IMG/VR virus record: IMGVR_UViG_3300027734_000091 | Location: 1 to 54,616 of that record | Origin: a virus | DNA: 54,616 nt | Reading direction: 5' to 3' (one strand) | In this document: positions 11,001 to 18,386 of the stretch, piece after piece | Numbering within the stretch: the first letter of the stretch is position 1 | Layout of the letters: the number at the start of each line of letters is the position of its first letter | The notes under the pieces: model-generated | Databases searched by the model: none | Seen by the model: only the letters and a program-made list of their open reading frames with translations | Told to the model about the DNA's origin: nothing | Made by a program: the position numbers and the translations under genes

Positions 11001-11474
11001 GAAGTTCCTGAAGAAGAGACTGCTGTTGAGGACGAATACGAAACCGAAGAAGAGCCAACAATGGCGTCTGGCGGTACAACACATTACACGTTTGGTCGCG
11101 TGATGAACCCCGCTGATAATCTTGGCTTGGGTCAAGGCATGAAAAAGGGTGGTCTATCACAGGCTCACACTGTTCATAGCCATCACACCAATCCAGTGGT
11201 TAATGAACGTGTGGACTTTCGTAAAGGTTCCGCTGTTAACGGTGCAGGGGACGGTCAGTCTGATGACATCCCAGCATGGTTAGCTGATGGTGAATACGTT
11301 ATGGATGCCGAATTGGTTTCCATGTTAGGTAACGGTTCAAACAAAGCTGGTGCAAAAGTTCTTGATAAATTCCGAGAAGATATTCGCGCTCACAAAAGAA
11401 GCGCACCTCTCGGTAAAATACCACCAAAGGCTAAATCACCTTTGAACTATCTGAAGGAGTCTATGAATGGCTGA
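8088..11474 (+). CDS. Giant low-complexity virion protein
   Basis: The 1,128-aa protein is built of segments. A Gly/Arg-rich N-terminus is followed by a Thr/Lys/Ala/Pro linker, a Gly-Thr dipeptide run, an acidic Asp/Thr-rich half with a 26-aa tandem duplication, and three R-x-E-S-V-S-G-x-Y repeats. Two regions carry K-K-G-G or A-K-G-G motifs. The last 90 residues read D-D-I-P-A-W-L-A-D-G-E-Y-V-M-D-A then L-G-N-G-S-N-K-A-G-A-K; I have seen this module in many uncultured marine and freshwater phages. It likely acts in the virion interior. No enzymatic motif is visible. Confidence 0.6.
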   Translation: MARTVRNPLELRTPVRTISSVMRNAPNKRFRPTELDFGDDFGRSDRGDRGDQGGRGGMGFQGDRRSDRGDFSGQDNFGNLTSVTRAPRETISGGAPVSGGVTSPAFRGTTSGGAPVSRGATNQVSRGATTAGGVPASRVQTGTSRAPQAQTNSITSTIKPPATQAGAKTSTAKTTAGTSKTTNALKPAATKTTVAGRTPVAAKTTATKTPIAAKTTSTKAPVAAKTTTTKPVTTIAKPAVTTTKPTTTTTKPTSSLTSALKTAAIGAGTAALVNKLIGSKTGTGTGTGTGTGTVRPTGTPPFVPPKTTPSVLTKPTGVTTRPTGIPNNVVTKPTTTTRPPNIPTMGGGTGVKPGGGTGVKPPTSVVKPPVVPKGSTATAGATGALTDEEIQAELDRVNAEKEENVVPEGAVTNEDGSYSVTEDGMVTTYDKDGNIIGMEAVEDDTSGDNIGGGATDLDTSSADDDAQTTDTTLTTGADTTTMTDLGEGYFADADGNIYGSDGNLMYTVGADGEYVDANASTEDTSTSTIDETTYTDPETGLTWNLGADGEWSQEGFDSSADEDVTTYTDPETGITWNLGADGEWDQEGFDDTSYEDTLLDDTLLDDTSYDDTSYDDYVDDGTDYEEAKGGSIVKKYKRNARRFEDGGFNTLGYGDDEGYSDTGEEVQDFQNVGYNYGEFDDPTLTGYTSTGNRNPVGNTYLRSALAADDGEDIVYPPNPSPFSMPEGWPDGYVDNGDGTATYVDDDGSTITIDADNNIVFTTDSDGNVFNSERGESVSGTYPNERGESVSGDYPLQGITSSGSGNKPSFLAQQERDESVSGRYDKPDQTGILDSLLNAVRDNPGLAGGAVGALIASLMDQAGGSESANPSQPVDISELTSFGPRTTDFGAGMVGGRTGTGSPIVSYSDYSEGGGDEIIDDRLYSDLGISGYLREPDMNNYRDEEGNLTDQSGNLVDEYGYLLDDGSGDYEEEVPEEETAVEDEYETEEEPTMASGGTTHYTFGRVMNPADNLGLGQGMKKGGLSQAHTVHSHHTNPVVNERVDFRKGSAVNGAGDGQSDDIPAWLADGEYVMDAELVSMLGNGSNKAGAKVLDKFREDIRAHKRSAPLGKIPPKAKSPLNYLKESMNG
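8931..8967. repeat. Short GGMACT/GGAACT tandem repeat
   Basis: A six-base unit (GGAACT or GGCACT) repeats about six times inside the giant virion protein gene. It encodes an alternating Gly-Thr tract. Such repeats can change length by slippage in multiples of two codons without breaking the frame. Confidence 0.8.
9681..9857. repeat. 78-bp direct duplication inside virion gene
   Basis: Bases 9681-9758 and 9780-9857 are diverged copies, each encoding a 26-aa module with T-Y-T-D-P-E-T-G and W-N-L-G-A-D-G-E-W. Synonymous differences between the copies with near-identical protein suggest selection on the peptide after duplication. Short acidic D-D-T-L/S-Y repeats follow immediately. Confidence 0.8.
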
Positions 11475-12477
11475 TCTATTTCAAGGCGCGGCACTGCCTG
11501 ACGTAACCACAACTACGCAGACGCAGGACACCGCTCCCGAGTTCTATACCGACTACCTCCAAGACATTGCTAACTTGGGTCAAAGCGCCGTCCAACAGGG
11601 CGGTGTAGCAGGCTTTAGTCCATTGCAACAGCAAGCCCTTCAAATGGCTCCCAACATGGCTTTTGCTGGGACTGGCACATTGGGTCAAGCCAGCCAAATG
11701 ATTACGGGTGCAGGCGGTACACCAACCCCTGAGATTGTTGGCGGGTACATGAACCCTTATCAAGACTATGTAGTCGATGAGATGGGTCGCCTGACACAGC
11801 GCAACGTGCAAGAAAACGTGCTCCCAGCATTGGGTGCGGCGGCAACAGGTACTGGACAGTTTGGCTCACGTCGTCAACAGCAAGTTACTGGAAACACGCT
11901 TAGAGACATTCAGAGCGATTTATTGGGCAGACAGTACCAAGCCCTCAGTGGTGGGTACGACACGGCTACAAAGGCGGCTCAAGCCGATCTACAGCGCCAA
12001 TTGCAGGCTGGTCAAGGTCTTACTACTTTAGGTCAAGAGCAATACCAAACAGGTACGGGTGGTTTGTCTACGCTGTTCAACTTGGGTGCAAACGAGCAGA
12101 AACTAGGTCAAGCCGCATTGGATTACCCAATGATTCAGGCTCAAAACTACGCCAAGTTGTTGCAGGGTCAGAACATCCCCGGCGGGTCAATCAAACAAAC
12201 CGTGGCACCCGGCGCTCAGGGGCAGTTTGGTATTAGCCCATTGGCTCAAATTGGTTCTTTAGGTTCTATCTTGTATTCTTTGTACAACGGTGATCAAAAT
12301 GCCGCCGCTACAACCGCAGTGCAAGCTGGTCAACCAGTTCCAGTTAAAAGAGCGGCAGAGGGCGGTGCTGTGATGATGGCTGATGGTGGCGGTCTACAGG
12401 ACGTTATGCCAAACAATGCCGCATACCACGATGGTCAAGGTAATTATTACGACGAACACGGCTACTTAGTGGGATAA
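11467..12477 (+). CDS. Virion protein with GG-motif tail
   Basis: The 336-aa protein is Gln/Gly/Ala-rich and largely helical. A central block reads Y-M-N-P-Y-Q-D-Y-V-V-D-E-M followed by G-x-F-G-S-R-R-Q-Q; similar blocks recur in internal or tail proteins of uncultured phages. Near the C-terminus it has E-G-G-A-V-M-M-A-D-G-G-G, part of the motif shared with the proteins at 8088, 30208 and 41115. It overlaps the previous gene by eight bases. The exact function is unknown; a structural role is inferred from its position. Confidence 0.6.
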   Translation: MADLFQGAALPDVTTTTQTQDTAPEFYTDYLQDIANLGQSAVQQGGVAGFSPLQQQALQMAPNMAFAGTGTLGQASQMITGAGGTPTPEIVGGYMNPYQDYVVDEMGRLTQRNVQENVLPALGAAATGTGQFGSRRQQQVTGNTLRDIQSDLLGRQYQALSGGYDTATKAAQADLQRQLQAGQGLTTLGQEQYQTGTGGLSTLFNLGANEQKLGQAALDYPMIQAQNYAKLLQGQNIPGGSIKQTVAPGAQGQFGISPLAQIGSLGSILYSLYNGDQNAAATTAVQAGQPVPVKRAAEGGAVMMADGGGLQDVMPNNAAYHDGQGNYYDEHGYLVG

Positions 12478-12480
12478 AAA

Positions 12481-14262
12481 ATGATTGCACAACAACCACA
12501 AGGCGGATTAGGTCAAGTCTCCCAGCCACCACAGGCTAAACCCGCCGCTTTACCGCAAGGAAAACCTGCGCAAAAAACAGATCAAGCCGCTGATGCTGAT
12601 CGAATTGCGGCTGAACAGGTAACCTCTCAGGATGAGCCGTTTGATGTTAATAAAGAAATTACGAACCTGAACAAGGGTCGTATGCAGTTGGATCAGCAGA
12701 TTCAAAAAATGCAAGAGTCTTTAGCCAAGCGTCAGACATTGCCCTATGACCCACGGTTTATGGCGTTAGGTGTTGGCTTGGCTCAACCTACAAAGACGGG
12801 TCAGTTTGTTGAGTCTCTTGGTCAGGGCATGGGTAAGTTCCATGAGGCAACTATTGGTGAAAATGAGCGCCTACAAACAAACGATACACAAAACCTTGAT
12901 CTGATGATGAAGCAACAGCAGTTGCGTCAGAAGTTGGCTGGTTCTGCATATCTTCAAACTATGGGAGGCCCACAGGGTGGTGCTCCACAAGCTGGTGGTA
13001 CTCCGTTAGGCGGACTAGCGGTTCCCGCTGGCGGTACTGGTATGCCTGCTGGTGTTGGTGGTATTCCACCTGTTGGTAGTGCTCCAATGCCGCAGAGCCG
13101 ACCCGGTCTCCCCACCACGGTCACAGGCTTTGCACCCATTGGTCGCAGAGAACTTATTGCTGGTCAACAGATCGGCGACCCAGACACAGAGAAGTTTTTG
13201 TTCAACCTTCAGAAAGCTGAAGTTGAAGCCAAGAAAGCGGCAGATGCTGGCTTCACTGAGGTCACCATTCCTTACAGCGATAAAAAAGTCAGGGTTCGCA
13301 CTGAGGTGGCTGATGGATTTTTTGATGCCGCAAAACAAGCCGCTATTACTGGCAATGAACAAATCTTAATTAAATTCATGGCTGAGAACGGCATGATAAC
13401 GCCTACTAGTAAAAAGAATACGCAAGGTCAGGTTGAGTTTGAAAAACCAAAAACTGCTTTGGAAGAGGCTCAAGAAAGAGAACGTCTGACACAAACCGAA
13501 AAAACTCGTGCAGAGTCCTCAGAAAAATCTGCTGAACAGTTAAAGGCTCGTGCATCTGTTGCGTTTGATAATACTCAAACTGCAAATGACATGATCTCGT
13601 ATGCAAAGAACAACCCAGAGGTGTTCCGACTGCTTAACACTGGCAGTGTTAGAGATGTAGTGTTGCGTGCAATGGGTGCTGGTATTCAGACACCTAGCGG
13701 CTCTATCAGTTTGCCTGTTAACGAACTTAAAAAGATGGGTTTGCGCGACGAGCAGATCGATACTTTGCAAATGTTTGCTCAGTCAGCCGCACAACTCAAT
13801 ATTCAGTTTCGCAAAACCATGCAGGGTCAGGGTCAGATCACAGAGAAAGAAAGCCAACTTGCCGCAGAACTTGGTGCTATGGCAAGCGACAGCGATGTTG
13901 TCATTCGACTCAAATCTGAGTTGCTTATTGAGCGTTCTAAGTTTGATGACAAGTCATACGGTCAGTGGCTTGAGTACCGTAAGACTGGCAAGTCCTACGA
14001 CGAGTACCTGCACTCTGCTGAATACAAGGCGCTCAAAGCTGACTACTCAGACACCCTCAAAAACATTCGCGAGGCTAATGTGGAATTGCTTAGAAAGAAG
14101 CCTAAGCCAGCGGCGGCTCCTGCTACCCCAGCGGCACCTGCAACTCCGAATGCAAGACCACCAGCGGCTACGCCGTTGCCACCTACGGATTCGTCGATCC
14201 CGCCCGGCTACACGAGAGACCCAAAAACTGGCGTGATCCGCAAGAAACGCGAAGGGGAGTGA
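12481..14262 (+). CDS. Internal virion-like protein, coiled-coil
   Basis: The 593-aa protein has a Pro/Gln/Ala N-terminus and a predicted coiled coil around residues 55-85 rich in K, Q and E. A Gly/Pro-rich linker follows (about 160-215). The long helical second half ends in a Pro/Ala linker and a basic tail. There is no signal peptide or catalytic motif. It lies between the GG-motif protein and the murein hydrolase, with a one-base gap to the latter, so it probably belongs to the ejected or internal core set. Confidence 0.55.
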   Translation: MIAQQPQGGLGQVSQPPQAKPAALPQGKPAQKTDQAADADRIAAEQVTSQDEPFDVNKEITNLNKGRMQLDQQIQKMQESLAKRQTLPYDPRFMALGVGLAQPTKTGQFVESLGQGMGKFHEATIGENERLQTNDTQNLDLMMKQQQLRQKLAGSAYLQTMGGPQGGAPQAGGTPLGGLAVPAGGTGMPAGVGGIPPVGSAPMPQSRPGLPTTVTGFAPIGRRELIAGQQIGDPDTEKFLFNLQKAEVEAKKAADAGFTEVTIPYSDKKVRVRTEVADGFFDAAKQAAITGNEQILIKFMAENGMITPTSKKNTQGQVEFEKPKTALEEAQERERLTQTEKTRAESSEKSAEQLKARASVAFDNTQTANDMISYAKNNPEVFRLLNTGSVRDVVLRAMGAGIQTPSGSISLPVNELKKMGLRDEQIDTLQMFAQSAAQLNIQFRKTMQGQGQITEKESQLAAELGAMASDSDVVIRLKSELLIERSKFDDKSYGQWLEYRKTGKSYDEYLHSAEYKALKADYSDTLKNIREANVELLRKKPKPAAAPATPAAPATPNARPPAATPLPPTDSSIPPGYTRDPKTGVIRKKREGE

Positions 14263-14263
14263 T

Positions 14264-16045
14264 ATGGCTAACGACCATGTAAAAATGTTCACCGAAGAGT
14301 ATGGCCCAATTGCCATACAAGTGAGCCAGAAAACAGGTATTGCCCCCTCTGTGCTTTTGGCTCAGTGGGGCATGGAGTCTAACTACGGTCGTAGCCCAGT
14401 TGGTCACTTCAACCTTGGCAACATCAAAGATATGTCTGGTGCTGGCAAAGAAGGCACTGATAACAAAACTGGGTCAAAAGACAAATATGTTAATTTTGAA
14501 AGCCCAGAGGCTTTTGGTGACTACTATTCGCACTTTATTCGTCGCTTGTACCCTAATGCATTGAACTCTGGGGCAGACGTTTCTAAGTACACGCAAGGGT
14601 TAAATACAGGCGTAAAGGGTTCTTATTTTGAAGACTCGCCAGAAGAGTATGAAAACAAAGTGCAAGGTGCTCACAAAGCTACTACTAGTTTTTATAAAGA
14701 CCCAGAAGAGATTCCTATTGTCAAGCCAATGACTGAGGCGGAGCGCATCAAGATGGAGCGCCAAGATGCTGGAACAACTGATGAACCTCCAAAGCAAAAA
14801 CCAAAAGAAACTATTGATCCAGTCACTGGTATGGTTGTGGGTGCTGGTTCATCTGCATTAGGTCAAATTCCTTTTGAACCGCAAATGCCAACAAAAATTG
14901 ACCCATCCAAGGCGCGGGAAAAATATTTAACTGCCAAAGATGCGTCTGAGTTGGCAAGGCGAAACCTACAGAACGCGCTTCCAGAAGGTTCTTCCTATGC
15001 TGAACTAGAAGACGACTTCAAACGCGCACAACGCTTTTTGGACAACGCTAAGAATGAGTACGTTTTGGCTGAAAAAATGGCTAAGATGCCACCACCACCT
15101 ACGCCGCCTGCAATGAATGCTCCAGCGCCTGCTACGGCGGCTCCAGTGTCACGCACAACGCCCGGCGACCCCGGCGCGGTGAACTGGGTTCACTCTATGG
15201 CGGAAGACGTACCAGAAGCTGTTGCCAACAAAGCATTGAACATGAGGGCTGATAACCCTCGCGGCGGACAATTCCTGATTGACCAAGATATGCTGGCGCG
15301 AGAGAAGCAAGCCTCTCTTGGAATGGGTAACTTTGACCTAACTAAAACAACAGGCGGAACGCAGTTGATTTTGCCACCTGAAGAGAGCGCAAAAATTGAA
15401 GGTGAGTTGTCTGCCAGACAAGCTGATGATGCCGCCAAAGAAGCGGCTAGGCTCCAGCAGGCGGAGTACGACCGTTTTGTTGCCGAGCGCGAAGCTGACA
15501 TGGATCGGCGTATGCAACAGCAAAGAATGGATTCATTACGCCAACAACGTGCTATGGCTGGACAACAGTTCCAAGAAGCTAACACCGCAATGAAGACGGC
15601 TGGAACTGCGCAGGCTGGGGTTTCTAAGGCAGAAACAGCAGAAGAGTTAGCGGCGCGTCAATTGGCGCGTACAAAAGGTCAGCCGAGCATGGTGACGCGA
15701 CCCCTTGAGGTTACGGGTGTAAAGGCTGGCAAAGCAGGCATAGCGACTCGTGCAGGAATTGGTGCAATCGGTGGTTTACAAGCCGCTAGGGGTATCAATG
15801 AACTAGCCAATATGCCAATTGCTGAACTACTCAAACAATACCAAGCTGGTGATCGCAGTCCTGAGTTGCTTGCGGCTATCCAGAAAGCGGCTGGCGCTAC
15901 TGCACAAACTGGTTTTGGTGCGGCGGCTACCGTGCCAGTGATTGGCCCTAGAACCGCGAAGATCAAAGGTGCTGGTGCAATCGGTACAGGTTTAATGGGA
16001 GCCTATGAAGGCTACAAGGCGCTGACAGAAAAAGCGCCGCAATGA
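14264..16045 (+). CDS. Virion-associated murein hydrolase (GH73-like) fusion
   Basis: The N-terminal 150 residues of this 593-aa protein resemble a glucosaminidase (FlgJ/GH73, LYZ2-like) domain. Visible motifs are T-G-I-A-P-S-V-L-L-A-Q-W-G-M-E-S-N-Y-G with the expected catalytic Glu, then F-N-L-G-N-I-K and Y-x-x-F-E-S. Helical, Ala/Gln-rich regions and a hydrophobic Gly/Ala segment near residues 500-580 follow. It probably opens the peptidoglycan locally during DNA entry, as virion-borne lysozymes do. It is the last gene of the late block and is followed by a terminator. Confidence 0.75.
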   Translation: MANDHVKMFTEEYGPIAIQVSQKTGIAPSVLLAQWGMESNYGRSPVGHFNLGNIKDMSGAGKEGTDNKTGSKDKYVNFESPEAFGDYYSHFIRRLYPNALNSGADVSKYTQGLNTGVKGSYFEDSPEEYENKVQGAHKATTSFYKDPEEIPIVKPMTEAERIKMERQDAGTTDEPPKQKPKETIDPVTGMVVGAGSSALGQIPFEPQMPTKIDPSKAREKYLTAKDASELARRNLQNALPEGSSYAELEDDFKRAQRFLDNAKNEYVLAEKMAKMPPPPTPPAMNAPAPATAAPVSRTTPGDPGAVNWVHSMAEDVPEAVANKALNMRADNPRGGQFLIDQDMLAREKQASLGMGNFDLTKTTGGTQLILPPEESAKIEGELSARQADDAAKEAARLQQAEYDRFVAEREADMDRRMQQQRMDSLRQQRAMAGQQFQEANTAMKTAGTAQAGVSKAETAEELAARQLARTKGQPSMVTRPLEVTGVKAGKAGIATRAGIGAIGGLQAARGINELANMPIAELLKQYQAGDRSPELLAAIQKAAGATAQTGFGAAATVPVIGPRTAKIKGAGAIGTGLMGAYEGYKALTEKAPQ

Positions 16046-16079
16046 TTGCCATTTGAGGAGCAGTTGCCACTCTCCTTTT

Positions 16080-16104
16080 AGCCCCCCTCACAGGGGGCTT
16101 TTTT
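16080..16104 (+). terminator. Rho-independent terminator ending late block
   Basis: A seven-base-pair stem (AGCCCCC with GGGGGCT) encloses a six-base loop and runs into six T residues. It lies 35 bases after the murein hydrolase stop and between converging gene blocks. The opposite strand lacks a good T run, so it mainly serves plus-strand transcription. Confidence 0.9.
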
Positions 16105-16285
16105 ATGCTGAACCACCAGTGTTGTACAGCAATAACTGGGTTTGAAAGAAACTCTCACGAGCCTCCTCAAACCCGTCGTCATAACCTCGTTCGTAAGCCT
16201 CTTCCAAGGCTTTTAGAATTTCGGTCTCTGATTGTGCAAAGCCTTCCCAACTTCTTGGTTCAACTCGCTTACGATCTGTACGCAT
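16103..16285 (-). CDS. Small acidic helical protein
   Basis: The 60-aa protein has a basic N-terminus and a Glu-rich helix (E-E-A-Y-E-R-G-Y-D-D-G-F-E-E-A). The ATG is preceded by GGGAG at eight bases. It overlaps the next gene upstream by 73 bases in another frame; both have good ribosome sites, so both may be used. The family is not recognised. Confidence 0.5.
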   Translation of the reverse strand: MRTDRKRVEPRSWEGFAQSETEILKALEEAYERGYDDGFEEARESFFQTQLLLYNTGGSA

Positions 16286-16437
16286 CTTAGGTGCTCCCTC
16301 ATTGCAATCGTAGGCGCTACATATGCTTCAATTTTATGGGCAAACTGAATAATGTCTAATTCTTCTGCATATATTGCGTTTGGCAATTTTTCGTCGCAGT
16401 AAAAATAGACTTGTTTGATTTCTTCTTCGCTTAACAT
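16213..16437 (-). CDS. Small conserved-looking hypothetical protein
   Basis: The 74-aa protein has a predicted alpha-helical fold with a central I-Q-F-A-H-K-I-E-A segment. GAGG lies six bases before the ATG. It follows the exonuclease gene by seven bases and probably shares its leftward transcript. No motif tells its job. Confidence 0.6.
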   Translation of the reverse strand: MLSEEEIKQVYFYCDEKLPNAIYAEELDIIQFAHKIEAYVAPTIAMREHLRCVQIVSELNQEVGKALHNQRPKF

Positions 16438-16444
16438 TGATACC

Positions 16445-17215
16445 TCATTGATGTTGATTTTTAAGTTGCCAGAAAGATAGCAGGTGCATGAACATATCGA
16501 ACCCGCGACTCAAGTCCTCGGCTGACCATTCTTTGACGACGACCAGACCTTCGACATTGCGGGACACAAACACGTTCGCACACCGTGCATGGGGGATGCC
16601 TAGACCAACTCGATATGCCGAGAGTTGCATAAGGTGTTCGTCATAGGCGTCGACCTTTGCGGGGTCGGTGAACTCTTTAGTTTTGATGTCAATGACGGCG
16701 TTAAGGGTGCCAGCGCAAAATAGATCGCACTTACCTCCAAAACCCGCCTCGTGTGCAAATGAGCGCTCGGAAATCCAAACGGCTTCTCCGAAGTGCTCAG
16801 TGATGGCTTTGACACAGGCTGTAACACTCTCTTGGTGTCTTCCTGTAGGGGTATCTTCATAATGTCCTTGAATTGATGCATGGATAGCAGTTCCCGCATC
16901 CGCCGCAGATCGACCCTGTTCTTTTGAATCGTTGATGATTCGGTCGATGTATTCCTTTTCAGGTTCGTCTGGGCGGCGAGGAAGGGTTAGCGCGGCAAAC
17001 AGAACTTGTTGTTGCATCCAAGCCAGCAGAGCGGGTTTAGCGGCGACATTGAGCACCGTCGTGACCGAGGGTACCAAGTTCATCTTGCGTGCGTCACGCA
17101 GGGTTGTATTGCGCTGACCGCCCTTAGCGGCTTCAACGGTGTATTGTGGAGCACCCTCGCGGGTGTACCAATGGTTGCTCTCGCTTGCGCGAGGTGTTGA
17201 TACTGTTAGCGTCAT
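16445..17215 (-). CDS. PD-(D/E)XK exonuclease
   Basis: The 256-aa nuclease is of the RecB/Cas4-like phage exonuclease class. Visible elements are an upstream Glu (I-S-E), G-G-K-C-D (Asp at about 164), D-I-K-T-K (Asp 176, Lys 178) and the Q-L-S-A-Y helix, the classic PD-(D/E)XK core. The start was set at the ATG at 17215 because GGGAG lies seven bases upstream; a TTG two codons earlier would crowd it. It directly follows the SSB-like gene, an arrangement typical of single-strand annealing or recombination modules that resect DNA ends. Confidence 0.85.
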   Translation of the reverse strand: MTLTVSTPRASESNHWYTREGAPQYTVEAAKGGQRNTTLRDARKMNLVPSVTTVLNVAAKPALLAWMQQQVLFAALTLPRRPDEPEKEYIDRIINDSKEQGRSAADAGTAIHASIQGHYEDTPTGRHQESVTACVKAITEHFGEAVWISERSFAHEAGFGGKCDLFCAGTLNAVIDIKTKEFTDPAKVDAYDEHLMQLSAYRVGLGIPHARCANVFVSRNVEGLVVVKEWSAEDLSRGFDMFMHLLSFWQLKNQHQ

Positions 17216-17230
17216 TGACAATCTCCCGTT

Positions 17231-17875
17231 CTAAAAGGGAATGTCAGAATCTATGTCATCAAAACCAGAACTTGGTGCCTGCTTTGGTGTGGGAAGTATT
17301 TTCTTGTTCCACTCAGGAGTGGATTGAATTTTCTCTTTGATCTTGTTTCCAAAGGTCTCAAACAATGCCATGTCTGGGTTCTCTAAATCAAAAATCTTCA
17401 ACTCGTTATGACCTTCTGGCAGACCAGCTTTTTTGATCTGTGAGGACACTGGGTTAATGCTAGAGATGTTGGTGTACTCGTTGCCGTCGTTACCCTGCTC
17501 TTTGACCACAGACAACATAGCCCAAACGCCCAGCACGTTTTTCAGTTGAAACCCGTTGAGTTCGTCAGGTGTGAATGCCCGTGAGCGCCAATTCTCAAGT
17601 TCTTGTCGCAAGACTGCTTTGTCGGCAAGACTGGCGGTAAAGTTCTTGCTGATAGACATTGGCTCACCCTTGTCGGTCACAATCGGTTTGCCATCAGTGT
17701 CCTCGCTGTGAACCTCAAACTGCAACATAACCTTGGCTTGTTCTTTAGAAACACCCTTCCAAGTGGTAATTTGCGTACCCATGTCGACAATACGATAGCA
17801 CCGTGCTAGGTGCATACCAGACGGTACGGGTTTAAAGGTGGATGACCCACCTGATGCTTTCACTGTTAGTCCCAT
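17231..17875 (-). CDS. Single-stranded DNA-binding protein-like
   Basis: This 214-aa protein has a beta-rich N-terminal two thirds consistent with an OB-type fold. A flexible linker leads to an acidic tail ending D-D-I-D-S-D-I-P-F. That D-I-P-F end is the hallmark by which SSB proteins recruit replication and repair partners. It probably coats ssDNA during phage replication and recombination. An AGGAG sequence lies inside the end of the upstream 59-aa gene and the ATG overlaps that stop (TAATG), so translation is probably coupled. The exonuclease gene follows. Confidence 0.75.
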   Translation of the reverse strand: MGLTVKASGGSSTFKPVPSGMHLARCYRIVDMGTQITTWKGVSKEQAKVMLQFEVHSEDTDGKPIVTDKGEPMSISKNFTASLADKAVLRQELENWRSRAFTPDELNGFQLKNVLGVWAMLSVVKEQGNDGNEYTNISSINPVSSQIKKAGLPEGHNELKIFDLENPDMALFETFGNKIKEKIQSTPEWNKKILPTPKQAPSSGFDDIDSDIPF

Positions 17876-18054
17876 TATTCGCTCCTTAAAATTGAAATGG
17901 TCTCTAGTTTCACTGTTTGCGTTTTAGGCACTCCGCATTCACTGCGGATAATGTCCCAGTCAGCCCCTGTAGCAATACCCGCCTCAGCCCTTGCTAGGGC
18001 GTCCTCGAGCATTTGCATTCTTTCAAGCATTGCTTGTTCGTATTCGCTGTCCAT
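17875..18054 (-). CDS. 59-aa coiled-coil-like protein
   Basis: This short reading frame (ATG at 18054) encodes a helix rich in E, M, Q and A, followed by G-A-D-W-D-I-I-R-S-E. Its last codons contain the ribosome site of the SSB-like gene and its stop overlaps that ATG, which argues that it is translated. It is the first gene behind the leftward promoter. No family is recognised. Confidence 0.55.
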   Translation of the reverse strand: MDSEYEQAMLERMQMLEDALARAEAGIATGADWDIIRSECGVPKTQTVKLETISILRSE

Positions 18055-18070
18055 AATTGTTCATGGTTAG

Positions 18071-18101
18071 GTTAAACACACCACACTGTACCATGTTTAA
18101 C
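18071..18101. promoter_or_regulatory. Inverted-repeat operator candidate
   Basis: GTTAAAC at 18071-18077 and GTTTAAC at 18095-18101 form a perfect 7-bp inverted repeat around a 17-bp spacer. The right arm lies in the spacer of the leftward promoter. GTTTAA(C/T) also lies inside four early promoters further right. A GTTAACTTAAC stretch occurs at 18151. These are candidate binding sites for the adjacent Cro/YdaS-like protein; no footprint can be inferred from sequence alone. Confidence 0.5.
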
Positions 18102-18113
18102 TTGATCGTACAA
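18085..18113 (-). promoter_or_regulatory. Leftward early promoter candidate
   Basis: Reading the minus strand, TTGTAC (18113-18108), a 17-bp spacer and TACAGT (18090-18085) fit a sigma70-type promoter. It would start transcription shortly before the 59-aa gene and drive SSB and exonuclease. It overlaps the inverted repeat, so a regulator bound there should block it. Confidence 0.5.
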
Positions 18114-18119
18114 TACTAC

Positions 18120-18147
18120 TTGCACAAATATTTTTATGGTGTAAGAT
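18120..18147 (+). promoter_or_regulatory. Rightward early promoter candidate
   Basis: TTGCAC, a 16-bp AT-rich spacer and TAAGAT lie about 27 bases before the start of the Cro/YdaS-like gene. A second possible signal, TGTACC-16-TACAAT at 18087-18114, closely resembles the promoter at 21495. Which of the two is used cannot be decided from sequence. Confidence 0.4.
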
Positions 18148-18173
18148 GACGTTAACTTAACAAAAGGAGTCGC

Positions 18174-18386
18174 ATGACATTAACCGAATATTTCAACGAT
18201 AAACCAAGGGGTGCCAAGGTCGCGTTAGCCAAGACACTAGGCATCAGTAAGACATGGCTATCACTCATCATCAGTGGGCGACACCTGCCTAGCCCTGAAC
18301 TGGCTCGCGACATTGAAGCGAATACTGGCAGAAAAGTGAAGAGGGCTGATCTCAGACCCGACATATTTGGAAAGACAGCGAAATGA
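18174..18386 (+). CDS. Cro/YdaS-like transcriptional regulator
   Basis: The 70-aa protein is almost entirely a helix-turn-helix domain. A-K-x-L-G-I-S-K-T-W-L-S-L-I-I-S-G-R-H is the recognition region, and L-A-x-D-I-E-A-N-T-G-R-K-V fits the YdaS/Cro-like family. AAGGAG precedes the ATG. It stands at the head of the rightward early block beside a divergent control region, the usual place of a lambda Cro-type protein. No separate CI-like repressor was seen. The stop overlaps the initiator start (ATGA). Confidence 0.8.
   Translation: MTLTEYFNDKPRGAKVALAKTLGISKTWLSLIISGRHLPSPELARDIEANTGRKVKRADLRPDIFGKTAK

Noticed and set aside
13667-14236. 189-aa plus-strand alternative frame inside the internal virion protein gene
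   Set aside because: Arg/Ser/Leu-rich shadow composition and no ribosome site; the main frame is coupled to its neighbours.
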